In this document: piece after piece, positions 16,536-22,713 of the stretch
Position numbering within the stretch: position 1 is the stretch's first letter
Layout: every line of letters starts with the position of its first letter
NCBI GenBank assembly: GCA_019118905.1
Contig: DWYA01000090.1
Coordinates: 1 to 22,951 of the forward strand
Source: Ruthenibacterium avium
GTDB lineage: Bacteria > Bacillota > Clostridia > Oscillospirales > Ruminococcaceae
Reading direction: 5' to 3'
Length of the DNA stretch: 22,951 nucleotides
Position numbers and translations under genes: made by a program
The notes under the pieces: generated by a model
Database searches by the model: none
Told to the model about the DNA's origin: nothing
Seen by the model: the letters and a program-made list of their open reading frames with translations, nothing else

Positions 16536-17504
16536 TTACATGCAGCGCTTGACAATCTCTTTGCTGAGTGCGCGGTATTCTTTTGTAATGCGGCTGTTGG
16601 TGTAGGCCAAAATGGGCACATTTTCCCACTGGCTGGCTTGCAGCTTGCTGTCCACTTGGATTTTCGTTTCAAACAGCAATTCACCATACCCTTGCTGCAA
16701 CTGGCTGACGGCCGTTTCGCTGATGATGCGGCTGCGGGCGTCATAACGATTGATGACAATTCCCGCAATTTTCAGCTTGGGGTTATACTTTGCCACGCCC
16801 TGAATAAACTCTACTACTGTTCCCAAGCCGTCCACGTCAAAGCCCGCGGGCTGCACCGGAATGATGCAATAGTCGCAGGCGTTTACAACATTGAAGTTGA
16901 GCAAGGAAAGATTCGGGTTGGTGTCAATCAGTACATAGTCATACCAGCCCTTCTCCACCACCGGCTGCAAAATGCTGCGCACGATGTTCTCCCGGTGTAC
17001 CTTCGTGAAAATATTCATGTCCAGCATACCCATGCTGACATCCGCGACAATCATATCAATTCCCGCATAGCTGGTGGGCTGGATGTAGTCGAGCAGGCTT
17101 TCTTCCTGCAATACGGCTTTGCCGAAATGCTGGGGCGTGCGGGGCATGTCAAAGCTGCTGGACAAGTTGCGCTGTGCGTCCGAATCAATGAGCAATACCC
17201 GATAGCCCTGCTCGGCCAGCGCACTGCCCACGCCGCAGCACAGGCTGGTTTTTCCGCAGCCGCCTTTGTTGTTCAGCACTGCCACCACGCGCGTGTCATG
17301 GAAATCCTTGTGGTATACGTCGTCTAAGTTCAGGCCCAGCACTTCGCAGATGGCTTTCAAATTGTCCTCATCCGTGTTGCTGCGTCCCGTTTCCACCTGC
17401 TTGATGATGTTTACATTGACGCCGCTGCGCTCCGACAGGTCTTTTTGCGTAATATCCAGCTCAATGCGCTTGGCCCGAATGGCTTCATAATCGACTCGTG
17501 TCAT
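16536..17504 (-). CDS. parA: ParA-type partition ATPase with N-terminal XRE helix-turn-helix
   Basis: 322 residues from the ATG at 17504, preceded by AGGAGG 6 bases upstream; the GTG at 17519 overlaps that site. Residues 9-60 are an XRE-type helix-turn-helix (LDITQKDLSERSGVNVNIIK). The deviant Walker A box KGGCGKTS is at 80-87, followed by LLIDSDAQ and a YVLIDTNPN block. A ParA with its own DNA-binding domain typically represses its operon. Two GTTATAAC palindromes in the promoter are likely operators. Together with parB and rep it forms one operon with short gaps or overlaps. Confidence 0.93.
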   Translation of the reverse strand: MTRVDYEAIRAKRIELDITQKDLSERSGVNVNIIKQVETGRSNTDEDNLKAICEVLGLNLDDVYHKDFHDTRVVAVLNNKGGCGKTSLCCGVGSALAEQGYRVLLIDSDAQRNLSSSFDMPRTPQHFGKAVLQEESLLDYIQPTSYAGIDMIVADVSMGMLDMNIFTKVHRENIVRSILQPVVEKGWYDYVLIDTNPNLSLLNFNVVNACDYCIIPVQPAGFDVDGLGTVVEFIQGVAKYNPKLKIAGIVINRYDARSRIISETAVSQLQQGYGELLFETKIQVDSKLQASQWENVPILAYTNSRITKEYRALSKEIVKRCM

Positions 17505-17526
17505 GCTGTCCTCCTGCACTTAAAAA

Positions 17527-17577
17527 GTTATAACCTTTTGGTAATTTGAGTATAAACGAAAAAAAGTTATAACGCAA
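17527..17577 (-). promoter_or_regulatory. parA-parB-rep promoter with two GTTATAAC operators
   Basis: On the minus strand: -35 TTGCGT (17572-17577), a 17-base spacer, -10 TATACT (17549-17554). The 8-base palindrome GTTATAAC, each time preceded by at least five A residues on the plus strand, occurs at 17566-17573 (against the -35) and at 17527-17534 (between the -10 and the ribosome site). This is a standard layout for repression by the ParA helix-turn-helix. Confidence 0.75.
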
Positions 17578-17601
17578 GTGGTTTTTGGGGGAATTTCTCA
17601 T

Positions 17602-17632
17602 AAAAAATACCCTTGCTTACAAAGCAAAGGTA
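17602..17632 (-). terminator. Terminator of the abiF gene
   Basis: TACC-TTGCTT (17608-17618) pairs with AAGCAA-GGTA (17622-17632) with one mismatch. On the minus strand it is followed by six T. It lies 14 bases past the abiF stop. Confidence 0.85.
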
Positions 17633-17645
17633 AAAAAGATGCCAT

Positions 17646-18581
17646 CTACTTTTTATATTGTGTTATCTTGTCCCAATTTTGCGGAAAACCCATTTGGTTG
17701 TATAATTCCTGTTGACTCATTGCCGTTGATTCCTGCCAATAAGTCGCCATTCTCTTTTTGAGTGCCTTTTTAAAGTTTTTAAAATCTTCGTCGGAAAGCA
17801 AATAGCGAAAGGCAATCACCATTGAAAATAAGTCCTGCTTACCCAGAACATACTGTGTACCTTGTTTTGCAATGTTAAGTTTTTGGTGCAAAGGCGTATC
17901 CGGAATGGCATTGCGTGTTTGATAACAATAAAGGCGTTCCCCATGTGCACAAACATTTCGAAACTTTGTCATAACATGCAAATATTGCTCAAGCTGTTTT
18001 TGATTCACTTTTGAAAAGTTTTGGGCAACCTTCGAACGAAGGTCGAGTGTTGTAAATTCATAAAATTTTGAGAGCGTGCCAAAACTCAGGCTGTTGACCA
18101 ATACCCAAAGTGGCACATTTTGATAAAGCTCTCTTTGGTGATTGATATACGGATACTCCTGATTTTGATTAGCTAAAAAATCCAGCCGCTTTATGAAGCG
18201 TTCTATCTCTTTTCTGCTGTTTTTCCCTTGTCGATAGTTGGCCGCATTTAAATATTCTTCCTGCAATTCGCCGTATTTGCTCGTAAAATGATACGATAAC
18301 AAAGAGCGAATATGCCTTTCTATTTTCAAAATATATTTTAAAAACAACTCGCGCAAATCCTCATCAAAATAGTAAAGCGCTGCAATATCCTCTAGGCGAA
18401 CCCCTTTTTTATACTTTTTGACAGATTTGTTCTGAAAAGGATTTTTATAGCCGCTAATCAAACTAAAATATCCCAGCTGCTTTAAAATCCTTTCCGCATC
18501 ACTGTCATCTGAAATCTCTAAGCATTTTCTTTTTAGATGCTGAATTTGCTCTTGATAAGAAAAAAAGGGCTTTGCCATCAT
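17646..18581 (-). CDS. abiF: AbiF/AbiD-family HEPN abortive-infection protein
   Basis: 311 residues from the ATG at 18581, 5 bases after GGAGG; a second ATG follows at once. The Abi_2 pattern is present: FFSYQEQIQHLKRKC at the start, RILKQLGYFSLISGYKNPF (31-49), LYYFDEDLRELFLKYILKIE (69-88), then FRNVCAHGERLY. RNVCAH (208-213) is a HEPN RX4H motif, and R92-X5-H98 may be the other half of the site. HEPN proteins are usually RNases, and AbiF relatives are linked to Cas13 ancestry. A short RNA with its own promoter and terminator lies directly upstream, as in known abiF loci. The predicted role is phage-triggered or antitoxin-controlled RNA cleavage. Confidence 0.88.
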   Translation of the reverse strand: MMAKPFFSYQEQIQHLKRKCLEISDDSDAERILKQLGYFSLISGYKNPFQNKSVKKYKKGVRLEDIAALYYFDEDLRELFLKYILKIERHIRSLLSYHFTSKYGELQEEYLNAANYRQGKNSRKEIERFIKRLDFLANQNQEYPYINHQRELYQNVPLWVLVNSLSFGTLSKFYEFTTLDLRSKVAQNFSKVNQKQLEQYLHVMTKFRNVCAHGERLYCYQTRNAIPDTPLHQKLNIAKQGTQYVLGKQDLFSMVIAFRYLLSDEDFKNFKKALKKRMATYWQESTAMSQQELYNQMGFPQNWDKITQYKK

Positions 18582-18591
18582 GAAATCCTCC

Positions 18592-18626
18592 AAAAACAAA
18601 AAAGGGAGCTTCCGCAGAAACTCCCC
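18592..18626 (-). terminator. Attenuator-type terminator between leader RNA and abiF
   Basis: The stem has GGGAG and UUC pairing with GAA and CUCCC (18604-18625), one internal mismatch and a 4-base loop, followed on the minus strand by six T, a G and five T. It sits between the promoter and the abiF start codon. Confidence 0.85.
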
Positions 18627-18665
18627 CGGTCGCAGGCCTCGCAGGTATCTGCAACACGATCACTG
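18598..18665 (-). ncRNA. Leader RNA upstream of abiF, candidate RNA antitoxin
   Basis: On the minus strand a promoter at 18671-18699 should start RNA near 18664. The next 40 bases contain GCAG-AUAC-CUGC and a CGAGGCCUGCG segment, then a terminator hairpin GGGAG-UUC-GAA-CUCCC (18604-18625) and a U-run (18598-18603). The abiF ribosome site GGAGG follows within 20 bases. Most transcripts should stop here and a few read into abiF, as in type III toxin-antitoxin loci. A conserved AbiF RNA motif is known upstream of abiF genes; whether this RNA matches that motif was not tested. Confidence 0.7.
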
Positions 18666-18670
18666 GATCC

Positions 18671-18699
18671 AGTTTAGCAAAATAGCCGTTTTTTGTCAA
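18671..18699 (-). promoter_or_regulatory. Promoter of the abiF leader RNA
   Basis: -35 TTGACA (18694-18699), a 17-base spacer, -10 TAAACT (18671-18676). A 12-base palindrome ACTGGATCCAGT (18662-18673) overlaps the -10 and the start site and could be an operator or the 5' hairpin of the RNA. Confidence 0.82.
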
Positions 18700-18793
18700 C
18701 CCGTTCCTTGAACAATGCGGCTGTTTTTATTCTATGCAAACGCAAAAAATATATGCAAGCAAATTTTTCTCTGATACGCTTTTTTTCTCTAAC

Positions 18794-18905
18794 GGTATAC
18801 AGTTCCGGTGAGTGCTTTGGCTCACCGTTTTTGTATACCTCGCTCACCGTTTCTGTATACCACGGTCACCGGAAGTGTATACCATGCTCACCGTTTCTGT
18901 ATACC
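18794..18905. repeat. Iteron array, candidate replication origin
   Basis: Four direct iterons with consensus CTCACCGTTTCTGTATACC start at 18821, 18843, 18865 and 18887, an exact 22-base period (two helix turns). The third is degenerate (GTCACCGGAAGTGTATACC). A fifth, inverted copy lies at 18794-18812. AT-rich DNA flanks the array on both sides. This is the standard layout of an iteron-controlled theta origin, with the Rep protein as probable binder. No DnaA box was recognised. Confidence 0.88.
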
Positions 18906-18983
18906 ATAGAAAAATACGCAAAACCCGAAAAAATGGCTTAAAATCAAGGAAAAACAGCACTTTTTTTCCTTTCAAAAAATCCC
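18906..18983. other. AT-rich stretch next to the iterons, candidate unwinding region
   Basis: About 78 bases dominated by A and T runs (AAAAATACGCAAAA, ACTTTTTTTCC) between the last iteron and the 9-base repeats, with no coding potential. Position next to an iteron array makes it a likely DNA-unwinding element. Confidence 0.5.
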
Positions 18984-19017
18984 TGTAAGTACTGTAAGTC
19001 ATGTAAGTACTGTAGGA
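18984..19017. repeat. 9-base tandem repeat upstream of the primase-helicase promoter
   Basis: TGTAAGTAC, TGTAAGTCA, TGTAAGTAC and a partial TGTAGG start at 18984, 18993, 19002 and 19011. The array ends about 16 bases before the -35 of the next gene, so it may be an activator or repressor site, or part of the origin. Confidence 0.8.
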
Positions 19018-19032
19018 GCTTTTTCATGTACT

Positions 19033-19060
19033 TTTACAGAAAAAACTCCTGTGATACAAT
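19033..19060 (+). promoter_or_regulatory. Promoter of the primase-helicase gene
   Basis: -35 TTTACA (19033-19038), a 16-base spacer, -10 TACAAT (19055-19060). The predicted leader to the ATG at 19107 is about 40 bases. Confidence 0.72.
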
Positions 19061-19106
19061 CACGATAAACACGCAAAAAGAATTTTCCAAAAAGAAAGGG
19101 AAAACG

Positions 19107-20975
19107 ATGGAACCAATCCCAAAAGAAGAATTGAAAAAGCACCTTCCTCTTTGGCTCAAAGAACACGGATGTTCTCTGAATAAAAACTTTCGTTGTTTCA
19201 ACCCGGAGCATGAGGACAAGCACCCCAGCATGCATTACTTTCCCCAAACAGAAACCGTGCATTGTTTTGCTTGTGGGGTCACATACGACATTTTCCATCT
19301 TGTTGGACAAGAGGAACACATCCCGGATTTTCCAAGCCAGCTCAAACGCGTACAAGAACGCTATGGGTTTTCGCAAAGAGAGCCTTCTTCCTTTTTGGGA
19401 GAAAAAAAAGAAACCGATGAACAAAGCGTTCCTTTGTTTGTCAAACAGCATCGAATGAACCAACCGCCCGAATTACTGGAATGGTTTTCCACACGGGGAA
19501 TTCCAGAGCAAGCGGTGAAGGCTGCCCACATCTTCCTTTTTGAGGGACGTGCTGTTTTTCCGGTTTCCCGTCACGGAACATGGGTCAGCTGGTGCGGACG
19601 GGCTTTGCAGGATGGCGTTACTCCCCGTTATCGGAACAGTGCCGGAAAGATGGGGATCTGGGGTGTCGATGCGCTTTTTTCACAAACAGGGCAGCCGATT
19701 GCCGTTTGTGAGGGAATTTTGGATGCGATGAGCTTGCAGCTGTGCGGCTGTAAAGCGGTAGCGCTTTGCGGTGCTGGAAATACCGGGCGATTGATTCAGG
19801 AGCTGCAAAACCTTTCCGGTTCTTTGCCGCCGCTGATTTTTGCCGGAGATGATGATGAAGCCGGGCGAGAGATGTGCCGCCAGCTGAAAGCCTGGATGAC
19901 CGAAGCAGGCGGTGTGTGTACCTGCCTTGCGCTTCCTGACGGCTGTAAGGATGTAAACGAGGCTTGGGTGCGTGCGCCGCAGCAGTTACAAGCAGCGTTA
20001 AGCGCAGCAAGACAGGAGTTGGCGCTTTTGCCGCATGAGGGCAAAACGGATGCTTGCCCAAGCATGGCGGCACTGTCCGAGGATTTTTTGTCTTATCTGG
20101 GCCGCTGTCAGCAAACGGGGGTGCTGTCCAGCGGTTTGGCGGAGTTGGACGAGCTTCTCGGCGGCGGGCTGTTTCCGGGGCTGTATGTGCTCGGCGCACC
20201 CAGCAGCCTGGGAAAAACAACGCTGCTCTTGCAGATGGCCGATGAAATCGCAGCATCCGGGCGGGATGTTTTGTTTTTTTCGCTCGAAATGAGCCGCTGG
20301 GAATTGCTTGCTAAAAGCTTATGCCGCACAGCAGCGCCCCAGACAGCCCTGTGTGCGCGTCAATTGCTGCGAGGGGAAATTCCTTCCTTGCAGTTAAAAC
20401 GGCTCTTAGAGGCGTACAATCGGCGCTCTGGTGAACGAATTTTTATTTCAGCGGAACAGGAAGCGTTGACACCGGAGACTTTGAGGGAAAAAGCATTGCG
20501 GCATCGTGCGCAGCGTGGGCGCTCTCCGGTTGTGGTCGTGGACTATCTGCAAATTTTGGCACCGTCTGATGCGCGCAGCAGCGATAAGCAGAATGTCGAT
20601 CGTGCCGTGGTGGCGCTCAAGGCATTGAGCCGCGAGCTGGAAATCCCGGTGCTCGTGGCGAGCAGCTTCAACCGGGAAGCCTACACAAAAGAGGTGTCGA
20701 TGGAAGCGTTTAAGGAGTCGGGCGCGGTGGAGTATGCCGCAGATGTGCTGCTTGCGCTGCAGATGTCGGCAGCGGGGGAAAAGGATTTCGACTTAAACCG
20801 GGAGAAGATGGCCGACCCGCGTCGTGTCGATATCGTGCTTTTGAAAAACCGCAGCGGCGTTCCCTACGGTAAAGTTCCGCTGCTTTATTACAGTGCAGAA
20901 AACCGGTTTATCGCGGCAAAAGAGCCTGTTCCTCCCGCGCGTCAGAGTGTGCGGCGCATCGGAAGAAAGCAATAA
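19107..20975 (+). CDS. Bifunctional primase-helicase (CHC2/Toprim primase fused to DnaB-like helicase)
   Basis: 622 residues from the ATG at 19107, which has AAAGGG 6 bases upstream; the upstream ATG at 19026 lies before the promoter -10. Parts in order: a zinc finger of the CHC2 type with C30, H34, C53 and C56; a Toprim domain with CEGILD (201-206) and FAGDDDEAGRE (245-255); and a RecA-like DnaB helicase with GAPSSLGKTT (363-372), FFSLEMS, VVVVDYLQIL (475-484) and the late motif GAVEYAADVLLALQ. This is the architecture of phage T7 gp4 and some plasmid replication proteins, so the replicon can both prime and unwind its own DNA. It sits directly after the iteron array and is flanked downstream by another iteron. 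Confidence 0.92.
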   Translation: MEPIPKEELKKHLPLWLKEHGCSLNKNFRCFNPEHEDKHPSMHYFPQTETVHCFACGVTYDIFHLVGQEEHIPDFPSQLKRVQERYGFSQREPSSFLGEKKETDEQSVPLFVKQHRMNQPPELLEWFSTRGIPEQAVKAAHIFLFEGRAVFPVSRHGTWVSWCGRALQDGVTPRYRNSAGKMGIWGVDALFSQTGQPIAVCEGILDAMSLQLCGCKAVALCGAGNTGRLIQELQNLSGSLPPLIFAGDDDEAGREMCRQLKAWMTEAGGVCTCLALPDGCKDVNEAWVRAPQQLQAALSAARQELALLPHEGKTDACPSMAALSEDFLSYLGRCQQTGVLSSGLAELDELLGGGLFPGLYVLGAPSSLGKTTLLLQMADEIAASGRDVLFFSLEMSRWELLAKSLCRTAAPQTALCARQLLRGEIPSLQLKRLLEAYNRRSGERIFISAEQEALTPETLREKALRHRAQRGRSPVVVVDYLQILAPSDARSSDKQNVDRAVVALKALSRELEIPVLVASSFNREAYTKEVSMEAFKESGAVEYAADVLLALQMSAAGEKDFDLNREKMADPRRVDIVLLKNRSGVPYGKVPLLYYSAENRFIAAKEPVPPARQSVRRIGRKQ

Positions 20976-20978
20976 AAT

Positions 20979-20997
20979 GGTATACAGAAACGGTGAG
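20979..20997 (-). repeat. Distal iteron, inverted copy
   Basis: An exact reverse complement of the consensus iteron CTCACCGTTTCTGTATACC, beginning 4 bases after the primase-helicase stop and 2.1 kb from the main array. Confidence 0.9.
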
Positions 20998-21053
20998 CCA
21001 TGGACAGAAAATGGGATGTCCGTTGTGGTAAAATGGCGAAAAAAGCGCGAAGA

Positions 21054-21076
21054 TATGATGACACGGTGTCATAATA
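21054..21076. repeat. Dispersed palindrome, copy 4
   Basis: 11-base arms around a central G at 21065 with a single mismatch (G57 in place of T). It lies almost midway between two oppositely oriented iterons. Confidence 0.85.
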
Positions 21077-21111
21077 GCGTGGTTTTTTCTGCCTTTTGGC
21101 CGCGCGGAGGG

Positions 21112-21130
21112 CTCACCGTATTTGTATACC
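21112..21130 (+). repeat. Distal iteron, direct copy
   Basis: CTCACCGTATTTGTATACC, two differences from the consensus. With the inverted iteron at 20979-20997 it brackets palindrome copy 4. Confidence 0.88.
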
Positions 21131-21267
21131 AAACAGGCGAAAAAGGAGCATTTTGTTTGAGAGAATGCTTGAAAAACCGTGATTTTACGCCGTTTTTGAA
21201 AGAAAAGGAAAGAATGAAATAGAAATCCAAACGAAACGCCCAAAGCCCGGAAAAAAGCACCGTAACA
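21131..21267. other. Non-coding stretch before the right glycan promoter
   Basis: No gene with a ribosome site or recognisable product. The frame running from 20893 to 21222 passes through an iteron and the palindrome and is probably not translated. No further repeat was seen here. Confidence 0.5.
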
Positions 21268-21296
21268 TTGAAATGTGCGGTTAAACCAGATATAAT
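21268..21296 (+). promoter_or_regulatory. Promoter of the right glycan operon
   Basis: -35 TTGAAA (21268-21273), a 17-base spacer, -10 TATAAT (21291-21296). It is the best-matched promoter near the glycosyltransferase gene and predicts a start near 21303. Confidence 0.82.
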
Positions 21297-21302
21297 GAGG
21301 GA

Positions 21303-21579
21303 GAGTATCTTTTTGGCTGCGACTGGGCAGCAGTCTGTGTCGGAAGGCGATAGAAAATATATTTTTGAAGCTTCTTCGCGACAGATCGATAAAAACGATT
21401 GATGTTGAGCCACGAAGCGGCTTAAGGTCAATCAGAATGATGAAGGCAAAAAAGTTATAACCAGCACAGAGCCAGCCGCATTGCCGTCTGGCTGTTTGCT
21501 TGTACAACTGTAAAATAATGTTTGCTGCTGTGAAGGATATCGGAACGGAAGGAAACAAGATGAGAGGAATTAACCATCT
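21303..21579 (+). other. Long 5' leader of the glycan operon
   Basis: About 277 bases between the predicted start and the first gene. Possible stems are GACTG/CAGTC near 21322, TGTCG/CGACA enclosing about 45 bases, and AGCCAG/CTGGCT near 21470-21492. GTTATAAC, the parA operator core, occurs at 21454-21461 after an A-run. A seven-codon frame with an AAGGAA site runs 21560-21583 and its stop overlaps the GTG of the glycosyltransferase gene. I do not recognise a known riboswitch. Confidence 0.5.
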
Positions 21580-22713
21580 GTGAGAAAGAAATTTCTGATT
21601 GTGGCACATTATAGTCGATTTTTAGTTCAGTTTGAAATGAACAACGTGAAAATTTTGCAGGATATGGGCTATGAGGTGCATTATGCCACAAACTACCAGC
21701 AGGAAGATATGTACGCAGATGCACCGCAGCGCATCCGGAATGCCGGAGTGATTTTGCATCAAATCGATTTTGTGCGTTCGCCCTATCGGATTTCGGCAAA
21801 TATCAAAGCTTATCGGCAGTTAAAGGATTTGATGAAGAAGGAGCGATTTGATGGTGTGCATTGTCATACCCCTATGGCGGGGGTTTTGGCACGTTTGGCA
21901 GCCAACGCCACGCATACCAGGCCTGTGCTGTACACCGCTCACGGATTCCATTTTTACAAAGGCTGTCCCATAAAAAACAAGTTGATTTATGAAACGGCTG
22001 AACGGATTATGGCGCCCTATACGGATGCTTTGATTACCATTAACGAGGAAGATTACCAGGCAGCCAAAACATTCTCACTGCGAGGCAAGGCCTATAAAAT
22101 TTCGGGTGTGGGCGTAGATATGGAAAAGATAGAAAACATCCAGGTGGATCGTGCCGAGAAACGTAGAGAGCTTGGTATTCCGGAAGATTCGTTTGTCATG
22201 ATTTCTGTTGGAGAATTGAATGAAAATAAAAATCACATTACTACAATTCGCGCTTTCATAAAGGCAAATATTCCCAATTCATATTATATTATCTGCGGTG
22301 AAGGACATTTAAAAAGTTTTTTACACGAGCAGATCGACAAGACATCAATGAGTAAGCGCATTAAGCTTCTTGGATTTAGGGACGATATTGCCGAATTGCT
22401 GAAAATTTCAGATTTATTTTTGTTTCCTTCAAAGAGAGAAGGGTTGGGCTTGGCTCCTATTGAAGCGCTGGCTGCTGGTTTACCTGTTATAGCAGCAAAG
22501 AACAGAGGTTCCAAAGAATATGCAGATGTTTGTAATGTGGATTTGTGTGAATGCTGCGATGTTGAGTGTTTTAAAAACTTAATGAATCAATACTATCGAG
22601 ATTTTTTGAACACTGAGCTGAAAGATGAGAATGTTCGGCCGGAGGGAATACAGGCCTTTGACAGCAAGCAAGTGACGCGGTGTATGGCGATGATATATAA
22701 TGAGGTCATGTAA
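21580..22713 (+). CDS. GT4-family glycosyltransferase
   Basis: 377 residues, GT-B fold of the EpsD/RfaB type. The N-terminal acceptor half has FLIVAHYSRFLVQFEMNNV and the HCHTPMAGVLARLAA block, then YTAHGFHFYKG. The donor half has ISVGELNENKNH, LGFRDDIAELLKISDLFLFP and the GT4 EX7E region in REGLGLAPIEALAAGLPVIA. These enzymes add a sugar to a lipid-linked repeat unit; the donor cannot be read from sequence. The start is GTG at 21580, with GAGAGGA about 11 bases upstream; translation may be coupled to a seven-codon frame ending at 21583. It is the first gene after a strong promoter and starts the right glycan block. Confidence 0.9.
   Translation: MRKKFLIVAHYSRFLVQFEMNNVKILQDMGYEVHYATNYQQEDMYADAPQRIRNAGVILHQIDFVRSPYRISANIKAYRQLKDLMKKERFDGVHCHTPMAGVLARLAANATHTRPVLYTAHGFHFYKGCPIKNKLIYETAERIMAPYTDALITINEEDYQAAKTFSLRGKAYKISGVGVDMEKIENIQVDRAEKRRELGIPEDSFVMISVGELNENKNHITTIRAFIKANIPNSYYIICGEGHLKSFLHEQIDKTSMSKRIKLLGFRDDIAELLKISDLFLFPSKREGLGLAPIEALAAGLPVIAAKNRGSKEYADVCNVDLCECCDVECFKNLMNQYYRDFLNTELKDENVRPEGIQAFDSKQVTRCMAMIYNEVM

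Noticed and set aside
16527..17327. A 266-codon plus-strand frame opposite parA
   Set aside because: Antisense to a clear ParA gene; composition and lack of a start signal mark it as a shadow.
18794..18905. Iteron array considered as a short CRISPR
   Set aside because: Units are contiguous at a 22-base period with only 3-base gaps, one copy is inverted, and there are no cas genes.
18720..18983. DnaA boxes around the iterons
   Set aside because: No TTATNCACA-type site was found by eye on either strand, so none is claimed.
5806..21076. Palindromes at 5.81 and 21.06 kb as terminal repeats of one transposon
   Set aside because: Each copy is itself symmetrical, two more copies lie inside, and there is no transposase or target duplication visible.
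20893..21222. A 109-codon frame after the primase-helicase gene
   Set aside because: It overlaps the primase gene and reads through an iteron and the palindrome, with no family resemblance.
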